Of a DNA stretch of 64,000 nucleotides, positions 45,091 to 54,386 are shown one piece after another. The first letter of the stretch is position 1, and the number at the start of each line of letters is the position of its first letter. The notes under the pieces were generated by a model. The model saw only the letters and a program-made list of their open reading frames with translations, did not search any database and had not been told where the DNA came from. The position numbers were made by a program, and so were the translations under genes. Source of the DNA: Deltaproteobacteria bacterium (lineage in GTDB: Bacteria; Myxococcota_A; UBA9160; UBA4427); the NCBI GenBank assembly GCA_029261855.1, contig JAJDAN010000070.1, positions 62,001-126,000 on the forward strand, read 5' to 3'.

Positions 45091-45927
45091 CTAGTCGTCG
45101 ATGCCCGCTGCTCGCAGCGCTTCGGTGAGAATGTCCAGGTCGCGTTCCCGGGCCGTCACCCGCAAGGTGGCGGCCCGAGTCGTTTGATCCGAGGGGAAGA
45201 CACTGCCCCCCTCCGTGCGAACCCATGCGCCCGCTTCAGCCGCGATCAGCGCGCCGATGCGGCCCCGCACGCTGACGCCGAGCCCCGGGTCGTCGGACCA
45301 GCGAAGGCCGGCGCGACAGCCCGCGACGAGGGGCGCCACGGACGCAGCGCCGCCGCAGCAGGGCACCACCTCATAGCCGCGCTCGGACAACCACGTGTGT
45401 GCGGCTTCGGGCGTCCCATGGGTGACGAGCACGCGATTGCCCCGGACGCCGGCGCGCACCGGCCGCAGCGGGCCACCCGCACGAGCCACCCAGGCGCCCT
45501 CCCCCCGTGCACCCGCGAACAGGAGCCCTTCGCGGGGAAGCGCCACGAAGCCCGCCTCGTAACGATTTCGGACGACCAGGCCCATCATGACCGAATACGG
45601 ACCGCGCGCTTCGAGATAGGAATGCAGCGTCCCGTCGATGGGGTCGATGACGACCTGGGATTCCGCCTCGCTCGGAAAGCGGGACACCGTCGGGGTGTCC
45701 TCTTCGGCGGCCAACGAGACGTCGCCGTAGTGCTCATGGAGCGCCTGGAGCAGCACTTCCTGTACGCCGGTGTCCGCCTCGGTCAGCGCCTGCTTGACCT
45801 CGCTCGCCTCATCGGTCTTCGGCTCGTTGGCGACCCGGCCCTCGAAGGCGCGAGCAAGCTGAGCCGCTTCTCGAACCGCCGGCGCGAGCAGACGGATGAA
45901 GGGGTGGCGGGGGGGCGGGGGCGACAT
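45091..45927 (-). CDS. Inositol monophosphatase-family phosphatase
   Basis: The 278-residue protein has the Mg-binding IMPase motifs: AAEEDT (metal-binding Glu), VIDPIDGTLHSYL (the DPIDGT motif), and a C-terminal segment SDDPGLGVSVRG in place of the usual WDxAAG motif. Because of that change its activity is less certain. It may be a CysQ-like 3',5'-bisphosphate nucleotidase or a sugar phosphatase. The ATG is one base after the sppA stop (sppA ends at 45929), so the two form one unit. Converges with ETF-QO. Confidence 0.85.
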   Translation of the reverse strand: MSPPPPRHPFIRLLAPAVREAAQLARAFEGRVANEPKTDEASEVKQALTEADTGVQEVLLQALHEHYGDVSLAAEEDTPTVSRFPSEAESQVVIDPIDGTLHSYLEARGPYSVMMGLVVRNRYEAGFVALPREGLLFAGARGEGAWVARAGGPLRPVRAGVRGNRVLVTHGTPEAAHTWLSERGYEVVPCCGGAASVAPLVAGCRAGLRWSDDPGLGVSVRGRIGALIAAEAGAWVRTEGGSVFPSDQTTRAATLRVTARERDLDILTEALRAAGIDD

Positions 45928-45928
45928 G

Positions 45929-46969
45929 TCAGGGAGCGAGCAGGTCGGGCAGCAGGATCGGTCCGAAGCCCAGCCCACCGATACCGGCACCGTGCAACCA
46001 GAGATAGTGAAAGCCCGGCCCGAGGCCCGTCCTCGATCCGTCGGCGCGGGGCGCTTCGGCGGGCGAGCGTGTGTACAGGTTCCGGCGCCACTCGGCGGGG
46101 CGGTGGTAGCTGACGACGAAGGACCCGGTCGCGCCCGCGCGCTTCTCCAGCGCGTCGACCGCATCCTCGATGTCCCCGACCCGGTCGACCAGTCCGTTCG
46201 ACAGCGCCTGGGGCGCGCTGAAGATGCGTCCGTCGGAGAGCGCGTCGACTTCCTCGCGGCTGAGCTTCGGTCGCCCCAGCGCGACGACGTCCCGAAAACG
46301 CAGATGCAGGTCGTCGATGACCCCCTGCAGGATCGCGCGATCCTCGGGGGTCTGCGGGCGCAACATCGAGCCCGCGTCCTTGTAGGCCCCGCCCTTCGTC
46401 GTCTGGTCCTCGATCCCGAAGCGCTGCATCAGACCGGACAGGTTCACGCTGGAGAAGATGACGCCGATCGAGCCGGTCACCGTGGTCGGTTCGGCGACGA
46501 TCTCGTCGGCTGCCATCGCCACGTAGTAGCCGCCCGAGGCGGCCATGCCGTAGAAGTGAGCAACCACCGGCAGCCCGCGATCCCGCTTGAAGCGCATGAT
46601 CTCGGCGTACACGACGTCACTGGCCGTCGCCTCGCCGCCGGGACTGTCGATGCGCAGCAGGACGCCCCGCAGCTCCGAGTCGTTGCGAGCCCGGTCGAGC
46701 TGCTCCCGCAACCGCGCGACGGTGCCTTCCTGGCCGCTTCCGAACAGAGAGATGGCGTCTCCCCGACCGATCACGCCGTCCAGCTCGATCAGCAGCAGCT
46801 TCGCGGGCTCGCCGCCGTCGCCACGGTGCGTGTGAACGACGGTCTCGACGAAGGGGCCTTGCCCTCCCCGGAACAGGTCGATCTGGATACAGCCCAGACC
46901 GACGCTCGAGACCAGGACGACCGCAAGCGCGCGAAGCAAAGGGCGGACCCCGGCGTAGGTTCTGGTCAT
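45929..46969 (-). CDS. sppA: Signal peptide peptidase SppA, S49 family, lipoprotein form
   Basis: SppA degrades leftover signal peptides in the membrane. The 346 residues have a lipobox-like VGLGC with Cys27, then the S49 fold. The nucleophile Ser145 is in GMAASGGYY and the general base Lys197 is in GAYKDAGS. RIDSPGGEA is the oxyanion segment. The lipoprotein anchor replaces the usual transmembrane anchor. It begins at ATG 46969. Confidence 0.92.
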   Translation of the reverse strand: MTRTYAGVRPLLRALAVVLVSSVGLGCIQIDLFRGGQGPFVETVVHTHRGDGGEPAKLLLIELDGVIGRGDAISLFGSGQEGTVARLREQLDRARNDSELRGVLLRIDSPGGEATASDVVYAEIMRFKRDRGLPVVAHFYGMAASGGYYVAMAADEIVAEPTTVTGSIGVIFSSVNLSGLMQRFGIEDQTTKGGAYKDAGSMLRPQTPEDRAILQGVIDDLHLRFRDVVALGRPKLSREEVDALSDGRIFSAPQALSNGLVDRVGDIEDAVDALEKRAGATGSFVVSYHRPAEWRRNLYTRSPAEAPRADGSRTGLGPGFHYLWLHGAGIGGLGFGPILLPDLLAP

Positions 46970-47113
46970 CGAATCGCACCCCCGGAAGCCGCAGAGCCAG
47001 CGCGCGAGGAGCGCGAGGCCCCGTGGTCGCCCCCCAACGGCCGACGGACCCCCGCGCTCCCAGGCACCGACGCGCCTAGCCGCTGAGTCGAATCAGAATG
47101 AGGCCGGCGCGGC

Positions 47114-49954
47114 TCAGCTGCATCCGCTCGTGCTGCCACAGTTCGGGCACTTGTAGCAGGCTCCGTTGCGGATCATGATCGAGCCGCAGTCCATGCACGA
47201 CGGTGCATCCGCCTGATTGACGAAGCTGGAGTTCCCGGCATCGCCAACGGGACCCGACTTGCCACCCTGTACGCCGCTCTTGCGAAGCGGCGTCGGCTCC
47301 GAGACCCCTGCATCCGCGTCGGCCTCCTCGCCGGCCTCGATCTCGGTCAGCTCGTCCGCGATCTCGCTCTCGAGGTAGCGATTGCCCAGGTAGCGGAAGA
47401 CGTAGTCCACGAGGGACTTCGCCATCGGGATCTCGCGGTTGTTGGTGAAGCCGGACGGCTCGAAGCGCGTATGGCTGAACTTGTCGACCAGCGCCTTGAG
47501 CGGGACCCCGTACTGCAGCGAGACGGACGTCATCGTCGCGATGGTGTCCATCAACCCGGAGATCGTGCTGCCTTCCTTGGCCATGCGCAGGAAGATCTCG
47601 CCGGGCTTGCCGTCCTCGTAGAGGCCGATGGTGAGATATCCCTCGTGACCCGCGATCGAGAACTTGTGGGTGAAGGCCATGCGTTCGTCCGGCAGCTTGC
47701 GGCGCAGGGGACGCGCTTCCTGCAGGTTGATCACCTGCGCTCCGCTCGAGGTTGCTGCGTCGCCCGAGGACCCGGCGTTCAGCGGCTGGGTGCGCTTGCT
47801 GCCGTCCCGATAGACCGCGAGGGCCTTCAGACCCAGCGCCCAGCCCATCGTGTACGCCTCCATGATGTCGTCGACGCTGGCGTCTTCCGGCATGTTCACC
47901 GTCTTGCTGATGGCACCCGACAGGAAGGGTTGGACGGCGCCCATCATCCGAACGTGACCCATCCAGTGGATCGACCGCGTTCCGTTCTGAGGTCGGAAAG
48001 CGCAGTCGAAGACCGGCAGGTGCTCGTCCTTGAGTTCCGGTGCGCCTTCGATCGTCTCCTCTTGCTCGATGTAGGCGGTGATCGCCTCGACCTGCTCGGG
48101 CGTGTAGCCGAGCCGGCGCAGCCCGATGGGCACCGTGCGATTCACCATCTTGAGGAAGCCGCCCCCGACGAGCTTCTTGTACTTCACCAGGGCGATGTCG
48201 GGCTCCACGCCGGTCGTATCGCAGTCCATCATGAACGCGATCGTCCCGGTCGGTGCCAGCACGGTGACCTGGCCGTTCTTGTACCCGTGCTTCTCGCCAC
48301 AAGCGAGCGCCTCGGCCCACGACTCGGCTGACGCCGAGAGCAGACCCTCCGGCACGCCGTCGGCGGGCACCGCCTCCGCCGCCGCCTTGTGCATGCCGAT
48401 CACCTCGAGGAAGGGCTTCCGGTTCGCCTTGTAGCGGGCGAAGGGCCCCATGGCCGCGGCGATCTCGGCGCTGCTCAGATACGCCTGCCCGCACATCAGC
48501 GACGTGATCGCCGCCGACAGGTTGCGACCCCGATCCCCGTCATAGGGCTCGCCGAACGCCATCAGCAGCGCGCCGAGGTTCGCGTAGCCGAGACCCAGCG
48601 GGCGATACAGATGGCTGTTCTTGTCGATCTGCGCGGTCGGGTAGTCGGCGGGGTCGACCACGATCTCCTGGGCGAGGATGGTCAGCGCGACGGCGCGACG
48701 GAAATCCTCCACCTGGAACTCGGCCACCTCGCCCGAAACCGACGCGTCGGGGTTCGCCTTCAGGAAGGTCATGAGATTGAGGCTGGCCAGGTTGCAGGCC
48801 GTGTCGTCCAGGAACATGTACTCGGAGCAGGGGTTGCTCGAGTTGATGCGACCGGAGTTCTTGACCGGATTCCAGCGGTTGATGGTCGTGTCGTACTGGA
48901 TGCCGGGATCGCCGCACACATGCGCCGCCTCGGCCATCTCGACCAGCAGCTCCTTGGCCTTGAAGGTGTCGACCTCGTCCCCCGTCGTGACCGCCTTCGT
49001 CGAGAAGTCGCGGTCGCGCTCGGCCGCGTGCATGAACTCGTCGGTGACACGCACCGAGTGGTTGGCGTTCTGGAAGAAGATCGAGTCGTAGGCACCGCCC
49101 GGAACGTTGAAACCGCCGTCGTAGCCCGCGTCGATCAGCGACCAGGCCTTCTTCTCTTCGTCGGACTTCGAATGCACGAACTCGCGGATGTCCGGGTGGT
49201 CGACGTTGAGGATCACCATCTTGGCGGCCCGGCGCGTCTTGCCGCCAGACTTGATCACGCCGGCGAAGGCGTCGAAGCCCTTCATGAAGGACACCGGCCC
49301 CGAAGCGACCCCGCCCCCGGCCAACAGCTCCTGGGACGAGCGGATCTTCGAGAGGTTCGAGCCCGTCCCCGAGCCGCCCTTGAAGAGCAGTGCCTCGGTC
49401 TTGGCGAGGGACATGATCGAGTCCATGGTGTCGTCGACCGAATTGATGAAGCACGCGCTCGCCTGCTGCGGCGTATCCGGCACGCCCAGGTTGAACCAGA
49501 CCGGGCTGTTGAAGGCCATCTTCTGGTTGACGAGCAGATAGGTGAGCTCGTCGGCGAAGGTCTCTTCGTCCGCGGGCGACGCGAAGTAGCCGAGATCGCG
49601 GCCCCACTCGCTGATGCGTCCGACCACGCGACCGATCAACTGCTTCACGCTCGTCTCGCGCTGGGGCGTCCCGATGTGGCCGCGGAAGTACTTGGAGACG
49701 ACGACGTTGGTCGCAAGCTGGGACCAGGACTTCGGGATCTCGCAGTCGACCTGCTCGAAGACAGTCTCACCCTTCTCGTTTCCGATCCGGGCGGTGCGAA
49801 GCTCCCACTCGACGCTGTTGAACGGATCCTCGCCCTTGCGGGTGAAGTGTCGCGGAATGCGAAGCCCGGTGCGCGCGCTCGTCGTCTTTTTGGCCTTGCC
49901 CTCACCGTTCTTCACTGGCTTCCCCCCGGACTTCCCTGTTGGATCGCGCGCCAC
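47114..49954 (-). CDS. nrdJ: Vitamin B12-dependent (class II) ribonucleotide reductase
   Basis: Class II RNR makes deoxynucleotides with adenosylcobalamin and needs no oxygen. The 946 residues have the RNR barrel with SNPCSEY (active-site Cys), GGSGTGSNLS, and GTIAFMMDCDTTG with the B12-dependent family's pattern. The C-terminus is a zinc ribbon: CMDCG and CYKCPNCGSTSGC. The GTG start at 49954 has AGGGA upstream. No cobalamin riboswitch box was found in the leader. It implies B12 uptake or synthesis elsewhere in the genome. Confidence 0.95.
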   Translation of the reverse strand: MARDPTGKSGGKPVKNGEGKAKKTTSARTGLRIPRHFTRKGEDPFNSVEWELRTARIGNEKGETVFEQVDCEIPKSWSQLATNVVVSKYFRGHIGTPQRETSVKQLIGRVVGRISEWGRDLGYFASPADEETFADELTYLLVNQKMAFNSPVWFNLGVPDTPQQASACFINSVDDTMDSIMSLAKTEALLFKGGSGTGSNLSKIRSSQELLAGGGVASGPVSFMKGFDAFAGVIKSGGKTRRAAKMVILNVDHPDIREFVHSKSDEEKKAWSLIDAGYDGGFNVPGGAYDSIFFQNANHSVRVTDEFMHAAERDRDFSTKAVTTGDEVDTFKAKELLVEMAEAAHVCGDPGIQYDTTINRWNPVKNSGRINSSNPCSEYMFLDDTACNLASLNLMTFLKANPDASVSGEVAEFQVEDFRRAVALTILAQEIVVDPADYPTAQIDKNSHLYRPLGLGYANLGALLMAFGEPYDGDRGRNLSAAITSLMCGQAYLSSAEIAAAMGPFARYKANRKPFLEVIGMHKAAAEAVPADGVPEGLLSASAESWAEALACGEKHGYKNGQVTVLAPTGTIAFMMDCDTTGVEPDIALVKYKKLVGGGFLKMVNRTVPIGLRRLGYTPEQVEAITAYIEQEETIEGAPELKDEHLPVFDCAFRPQNGTRSIHWMGHVRMMGAVQPFLSGAISKTVNMPEDASVDDIMEAYTMGWALGLKALAVYRDGSKRTQPLNAGSSGDAATSSGAQVINLQEARPLRRKLPDERMAFTHKFSIAGHEGYLTIGLYEDGKPGEIFLRMAKEGSTISGLMDTIATMTSVSLQYGVPLKALVDKFSHTRFEPSGFTNNREIPMAKSLVDYVFRYLGNRYLESEIADELTEIEAGEEADADAGVSEPTPLRKSGVQGGKSGPVGDAGNSSFVNQADAPSCMDCGSIMIRNGACYKCPNCGSTSGCS

Positions 49955-50794
49955 GCCGCGCGGTCCCTGTGAACTGTCGAACTGTCGAACTGAATCGGCT
50001 GACCCGATGATCTGGATCGAGGACGGCCGCTCAACGTACCGGGAGCGCCGGCGATCCGAAACGAACCCCCACCGAAAACACGGCGTTCGTTTCGAGAAAA
50101 CGAAGAACCCGGAAGAACCGGCAAGAGCGCCCGCGGCTGGGCTTCAGAAAGCGCCCGCGGCCTCGCTCCAGAAAGCGCCCGCGGCGGCGCTTCCGAAAAA
50201 GCCCGCGGCCGGGCTTGGAGAGGAATCTGGACCGAGACACCGGCCTGGCGAAGGGCCGATCCGAACGGCGGGTTCGTTGTCTCGAGGCTTTGGATCAAGT
50301 GCGTGCTCGGTCTATTTCTTCGAGTCTGCTCGACTCTTCATTTCGTTCGGCTCTGTTTGGCTCTGTTCTCTCGGTTGTCCCGGAGATTGTTGGCCGCAGA
50401 TGAGAGAGGCGCCGGTTTCCCGGCGCCCCCGAGTACAGATTCAGGTCCTCCACCCTTACTCTGTCTCGCGTCCCTCCCTCGCAACCGCCTAGTTGCGACC
50501 CCCCCAGGCTACAGAGAGAGACTTCACATCCCCGTACGCCCGGCATTTTGCGTCCGGCCCCGGAACGAGTCAATAGAAATCCGGGGCGCAGACACAAAAT
50601 CTTGGGTCTCTATCGGTAGCCGACCACAACCTGTTGAGTTTCGGGCCACTTTGGGCAGGCGAGCGGCAGTGCATCCGCAGGATACCGCCCGAACCCACTG
50701 GAATCGGAACGGAAATCGGGATCCGGGCGGAATCCGGGTCGGATCGGGATGGAACTGGGTTGGATGCCGGAACGGAAACGCCTCCGGCCGAGGG
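49955..50794. other. Long intergenic region between nrdJ and the F420/NADP reductase gene
   Basis: This 840-base region has no convincing gene. It holds a hairpin TTCGTTT/AAACGAA (50086-50104), a 24-bp tandem repeat (listed), GGCGCCGG/CCGGCGCC with a TTTC loop (50408-50427), and TCGCAAC/GTTGCGA (50479-50498). The right half is less GC-rich than coding sequence here. An RNA gene or leader is possible but unproven. No NrdR box or B12 riboswitch was recognised. Confidence 0.5.
50129..50224. repeat. 24-bp tandem repeat, four copies
   Basis: Units starting gcccgcgg occur at 50129, 50153, 50177 and 50201, each 24 bp, with two variable positions per copy. They lie about 175-270 bases upstream of nrdJ and are not in a recognised gene. 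Confidence 0.9.
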
Positions 50795-51496
50795 CTACTC
50801 GCCCCCGGGCAGGCCCGTCAGGCGGATCCCGAGGCCCTCGGGCGTCTTGTACCGGATGTTCAGCCCGATCAGCAGCGCCGTGATCTCTTCGACGATCCGG
50901 GCGTTGGCCAGCGGCCCGCCGTTGACGGCCCGCAGCCCCGGGATGAGGGGGCACAGGGCCATGACCCGCTCCCGCGGCGCCTTGGCGCCGGAGACGATCA
51001 CGTCGCATTCGACGTCCTCGTCGAGGTGTTGAAGCCGGTGGGCGGATACGTTCTGGAAGGCCGAGACCACCTCGACGCCTTCGGGCACGATCGAGGCCAG
51101 CAGCTCCGCGCACGACCCCTGCCAGATCCCCAGGGTGCGGACGGCGCCGTCCCCGATGGCTGCCGCCAGGGGGACCGCCATGGAAACGAGGACCTTGCCC
51201 GGTCCGAGCTGATCTCGGATGCCCTTGACCGTGGACGCGCTGTGCTCGAAGGGGACGGACAGGATCACGATCTCTGCGGCCGCGGCGGCACCGTCGTTGC
51301 CGAGCCCCACCACGTCCGCACCCGGGACGGCAGCCAGCACCTCCTTGGCGGCGTCCTCCGCTCGTTCGGGCTTGCGCGACCCGATCACGACGCGGCGGCC
51401 GGCCTTCGCAAAGCGAAGGGCAAGCCCCAGTCCCTGGTCTCCCGTGCCACCGAGGATGGCAATCGCCTCGTTTTCGCTCGAGTTGTCATTCGGCAT
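50795..51496 (-). CDS. npdG: NADPH:F420 oxidoreductase-like protein
   Basis: The 233-residue protein has a single Rossmann domain opening IAILGGTGDQGLGLALRFAKAG, with the GSRKPERA segment that in NpdG/Fno binds the NADPH phosphate, then VILSVPFEHSASTV and the C-terminal GGPLANARIVEEITALLIGLN, all typical of F420-dependent NADP reductases. It likely moves hydride between NADPH and coenzyme F420. That would mean F420 is present, which is unusual in this lineage. F420 use cannot be confirmed here; a related NAD(P)-binding role is the alternative. It is divergent from DUF971 (36 bases apart). Confidence 0.75.
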   Translation of the reverse strand: MPNDNSSENEAIAILGGTGDQGLGLALRFAKAGRRVVIGSRKPERAEDAAKEVLAAVPGADVVGLGNDGAAAAAEIVILSVPFEHSASTVKGIRDQLGPGKVLVSMAVPLAAAIGDGAVRTLGIWQGSCAELLASIVPEGVEVVSAFQNVSAHRLQHLDEDVECDVIVSGAKAPRERVMALCPLIPGLRAVNGGPLANARIVEEITALLIGLNIRYKTPEGLGIRLTGLPGGE

Positions 51497-51532
51497 GCGG
51501 ACCACCTTAGCACCGCGGCTATCCTCGATAGC

Positions 51533-51847
51533 GTGAGCCAGGACCCCGCGACGACACCCACCGAGATTTCCCAGCATGGCCCGCGCGAGCTCGCCATCTC
51601 CTGGGGCGACGGCGCCCGCAGCGTGTATGCGGTGCGCGCGCTGCGCCTGGCGTGTGGCTGCGCGGCCTGCGTCGACGAGTGGACGGGCGAAGAGCAGCTC
51701 GACCCGGAGACCGTGCCCCAGGACGTGCACCCGCTGCGGATCGAACCCGTCGGCCGCTACGCGATCCAGATCGAATGGAGCGACGGTCACGCATCGGGTA
51801 TCTATCCCTTCCGGCGACTCCGCGAGCTGGACAGAGAACACGCATGA
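51533..51847 (+). CDS. DUF971 (GBBH-like N-terminal domain) protein
   Basis: A 104-residue protein with the DUF971 pattern: a small beta domain, then LACGCAACVDEWTG, and a WSDGHASGIYPF ending. In other proteins this domain sits next to Fe-S-handling ATPases or at the start of butyrobetaine hydroxylase; its cysteines may bind metal. The GTG start (51533) has no strong ribosome site. Its stop overlaps the next gene by ATGA. Confidence 0.85.
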   Translation: MSQDPATTPTEISQHGPRELAISWGDGARSVYAVRALRLACGCAACVDEWTGEEQLDPETVPQDVHPLRIEPVGRYAIQIEWSDGHASGIYPFRRLRELDREHA

Positions 51848-52617
51848 GCAGCTTGTCTCGCGCAGAACTGGCTCAGGCCGCCCGCACCGCCGGCGTAGCA
51901 GCCGATCGCGCGCGCAAGGAGATCCTTCCGCGCTTTCGCGACGTCGCCGTCGAGATCAAGTCCGACGGCTCACCGGTCACCGAGGCCGACCGTGCCGCCG
52001 AGCGCGCGATTCGGTCGACGCTGCAGGAGTCCTATCCGGACTTCGGCATCCTGGGCGAGGAGTACGGCGGGCAGGACGTGAAGCCCGACCGGCCGCACTG
52101 GGTGATCGACCCGATCGACGGGACCATCTGCTATTCGCGCGGCATCCCGCTCTTCTCGACGCTGATCGCACTGGTCGCCGACGGCGAGCCTGTGGTCGGT
52201 CTGATCGACCTGCCCGCCCTCGACGAACGCTACGTCGGCTTCGAGGGCGGCGGCTGCGAACGCAACGGCACGCCCGTGCGCGTGTCCGACGAGAAGGACC
52301 TCAGCCGCGCGATCGTGTCCCACGGCGATCCGTTCTGCTTCGATCGCGCCGGGCAGCGGGCCGCCTTCGAGCGCATGGCGCGCGAGATCCCGATGTTGCG
52401 CGGCTACACCGACGCCTTCGGTCACGCCCAGGTGCTCGCGGGCGGCGTCGACGTCATGGTCGATTTCGACCTGAACCCGTGGGACGCCGCGGCCACCGAA
52501 GTCCTGGTGCGCGAGGCCGGTGGTGACTGCATCGTGAGCCGGCAGGACAACGGCAAGATCGGCCTCGTATTCGGAAGCCCGGCGCTGGTCGCGCAGCTTT
52601 CATCGTTCCTCGTGTGA
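51844..52617 (+). CDS. HisN-type histidinol-phosphatase / inositol monophosphatase family
   Basis: The 257-residue IMPase-fold enzyme has SPVTEADRAAE, LGEEYGG (metal-binding Glu), WVIDPIDGTICYSRG (DPIDGT) and DLNPWDAAATEVLV (WDxAA). The spacing and the short DGTICYSRGIPLFSTLIAL segment match HisN-like histidinol-phosphatases better than true inositol phosphatases. It starts at ATG 51844 overlapping DUF971. Histidine synthesis is a fair guess, not proven. Confidence 0.85.
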   Translation: MSSLSRAELAQAARTAGVAADRARKEILPRFRDVAVEIKSDGSPVTEADRAAERAIRSTLQESYPDFGILGEEYGGQDVKPDRPHWVIDPIDGTICYSRGIPLFSTLIALVADGEPVVGLIDLPALDERYVGFEGGGCERNGTPVRVSDEKDLSRAIVSHGDPFCFDRAGQRAAFERMAREIPMLRGYTDAFGHAQVLAGGVDVMVDFDLNPWDAAATEVLVREAGGDCIVSRQDNGKIGLVFGSPALVAQLSSFLV

Positions 52618-52715
52618 GCGCGCGCTATCCTGCTGCGCCCCGAGGAACCTTCCCCGAACCTTCCCTCGGCCGAAGAATCTTGCTTCCCCGAAGCCCTGAA
52701 ACGAGGACCGTACCG

Positions 52716-54365
52716 ATGAGCACCCCCCACGCCTCCCTCGCCGAAGCCCGCAGCCTGCTCGACGCGGCCTCCGCGCTCTACGACCGCTGCCTCGAGCGCG
52801 CGCAGTCGATCACCGAGAACGGGAAGAACATCGACGACCACCAGGTGCTGACCGAGCGCATCGCCTACGCGGCAACCGAGGTGCGCGCGGCACGCGAAGT
52901 TCTCGAGAACGCGGACGCGATCACCGCCGAGGGGCGGGGATCCGCCACCCTCGAGCGTCTCTGGGCGACGTCGGCCGCGGAGCTCGCCGGCAAGGTGCGC
53001 AACCGGCTCGAGCCCATCCTCGACGAGCTGGGCCTGGGCGAAGACACCCTCGAAGCCTGCTTCCCCGCGGAAGTCCGAGCACTGCTGCGCCGGGCGACGT
53101 CGGAATCGGTCTACCGCGCGATCGGGCAGCACGTCGCGGAGACGCGCGGCAGCAACGACACGCCCCTCGACGAGATGCACGAGCAGGTGCGCGACCAGGT
53201 GCGCGCCTTCGCCGCCGAAGAGGTCATGCCCCACGCCGAGCACATCCACCGCACCGATGCGCTGGTGCCCGAAGACTTCATCACGAAAATGGCCGAGCTG
53301 GGCTTCTTCGGTTTGTCGGTCCCCGAGGAGTACGGCGGCGTCGAGATGGGCAACCTCGCCATGGTCCTCACCACCGAGGAGCTGTCGCGGGCGTCCCTGG
53401 CGGCCGCGGGCTCGCTGATCACACGTCCCGAGATCCTCACCAAGGCGCTGATGGGAGGCGGGACCGAAGAGCAGAAGCAGACCTGGTTGCCGCGGCTCGC
53501 CTCGGGCGAGGTGATGGTCGGCATCTCGGTCACCGAACCCGACTACGGCAGCGACGTCGCGTCCGTGAAGTGCCGAGCCGACCGCGGCGAGGTCGACGGT
53601 GAGGAAGGCTGGGTGATCAACGGCGCCAAGGCCTGGTGCACCTTCGCAGGCCGGGCCAACGTGCTCGCGGTGCTATGCCGCACGGACCCGGATCTGTCCA
53701 AGGGTCGACGCGGCCTGTCGCTGCTGATCGTGCCGAAGGAACCCGAGACCGGTCACACCTTCGAGACCGTACAGCCCGGGGGAGGACGCGTGGTCGGCAA
53801 GGCCGACGCCACGCCGGGCTACCGCGGCATGCACTCGTTCACCCTGAACTTCGAGAACTACTTCGTGCCCGCCGCGAATCTGGTCGGGCTCGAGGACGGC
53901 CTCGGCAAGGGCTTCTACCTGCAGATGGCCGGCTTCGCGGCGGGACGCCTGCAGACCGCGGGACGCGGCTGCGGCGTGGCCCAGGGCGCCCTCGAGGAGA
54001 CCGCCAAGTACGTGGTCGACCGCAAGCAGTTCAGCCAGCCGCTCTCGGATTTCCAGCTCACCCAGTTCAACCTGGGCCGCATGGCGACCGCCCTCGCCGG
54101 CGCACGCGCCATCACCTACCAGGCCTCGCGCGAGATGGACGAGAACGAACGCGCCGCGGCACCCCTCGCCGCCCAGGCCAAGCTGCTCGCCTGCGACGTC
54201 GCCGTCGAGATGAGCCAGCTGGGCCAGCTGCTGCACGGCGGCTGGGGCTACGCCGAGGAGTACCCGATCAGTCGCTACGTGGTGGACGCCCAGGTGCTGC
54301 CCATCTTCGAGGGCGTCAAGGCGATCCTCGAGCTGCGCGTCATCGGCGCAGCGCTGCTCGCCTAG
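52716..54365 (+). CDS. Acyl-CoA dehydrogenase with N-terminal extension
   Basis: The 549 residues have a helical N-terminal domain (1-150) not present in standard acyl-CoA dehydrogenases, then the usual three-domain fold. FAD/substrate motifs include VTEPDYGSDVAS (the TEPxxGSD motif), GWVINGAKAWCTFA and the C-terminal GGWGYAEEYPISRYV with the RDA-like tail. It should oxidise an acyl-CoA and hand electrons to ETF, then ETF-QO. GAGGA lies ten bases before ATG 52716. The substrate is unknown; the extension resembles those of larger dehydrogenases acting on unusual acyl groups. Confidence 0.93.
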   Translation: MSTPHASLAEARSLLDAASALYDRCLERAQSITENGKNIDDHQVLTERIAYAATEVRAAREVLENADAITAEGRGSATLERLWATSAAELAGKVRNRLEPILDELGLGEDTLEACFPAEVRALLRRATSESVYRAIGQHVAETRGSNDTPLDEMHEQVRDQVRAFAAEEVMPHAEHIHRTDALVPEDFITKMAELGFFGLSVPEEYGGVEMGNLAMVLTTEELSRASLAAAGSLITRPEILTKALMGGGTEEQKQTWLPRLASGEVMVGISVTEPDYGSDVASVKCRADRGEVDGEEGWVINGAKAWCTFAGRANVLAVLCRTDPDLSKGRRGLSLLIVPKEPETGHTFETVQPGGGRVVGKADATPGYRGMHSFTLNFENYFVPAANLVGLEDGLGKGFYLQMAGFAAGRLQTAGRGCGVAQGALEETAKYVVDRKQFSQPLSDFQLTQFNLGRMATALAGARAITYQASREMDENERAAAPLAAQAKLLACDVAVEMSQLGQLLHGGWGYAEEYPISRYVVDAQVLPIFEGVKAILELRVIGAALLA

Positions 54366-54386
54366 ACACAGGTCACAGGCGGCTGC

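Noticed and set aside
50129-50224. CRISPR-like array
   Set aside because: Units are contiguous 24-bp repeats without spacers, so this is a tandem repeat.
49955-50794. Cobalamin riboswitch or NrdR box before nrdJ
   Set aside because: The conserved B12-box and the NrdR palindrome were not found by eye on either strand.
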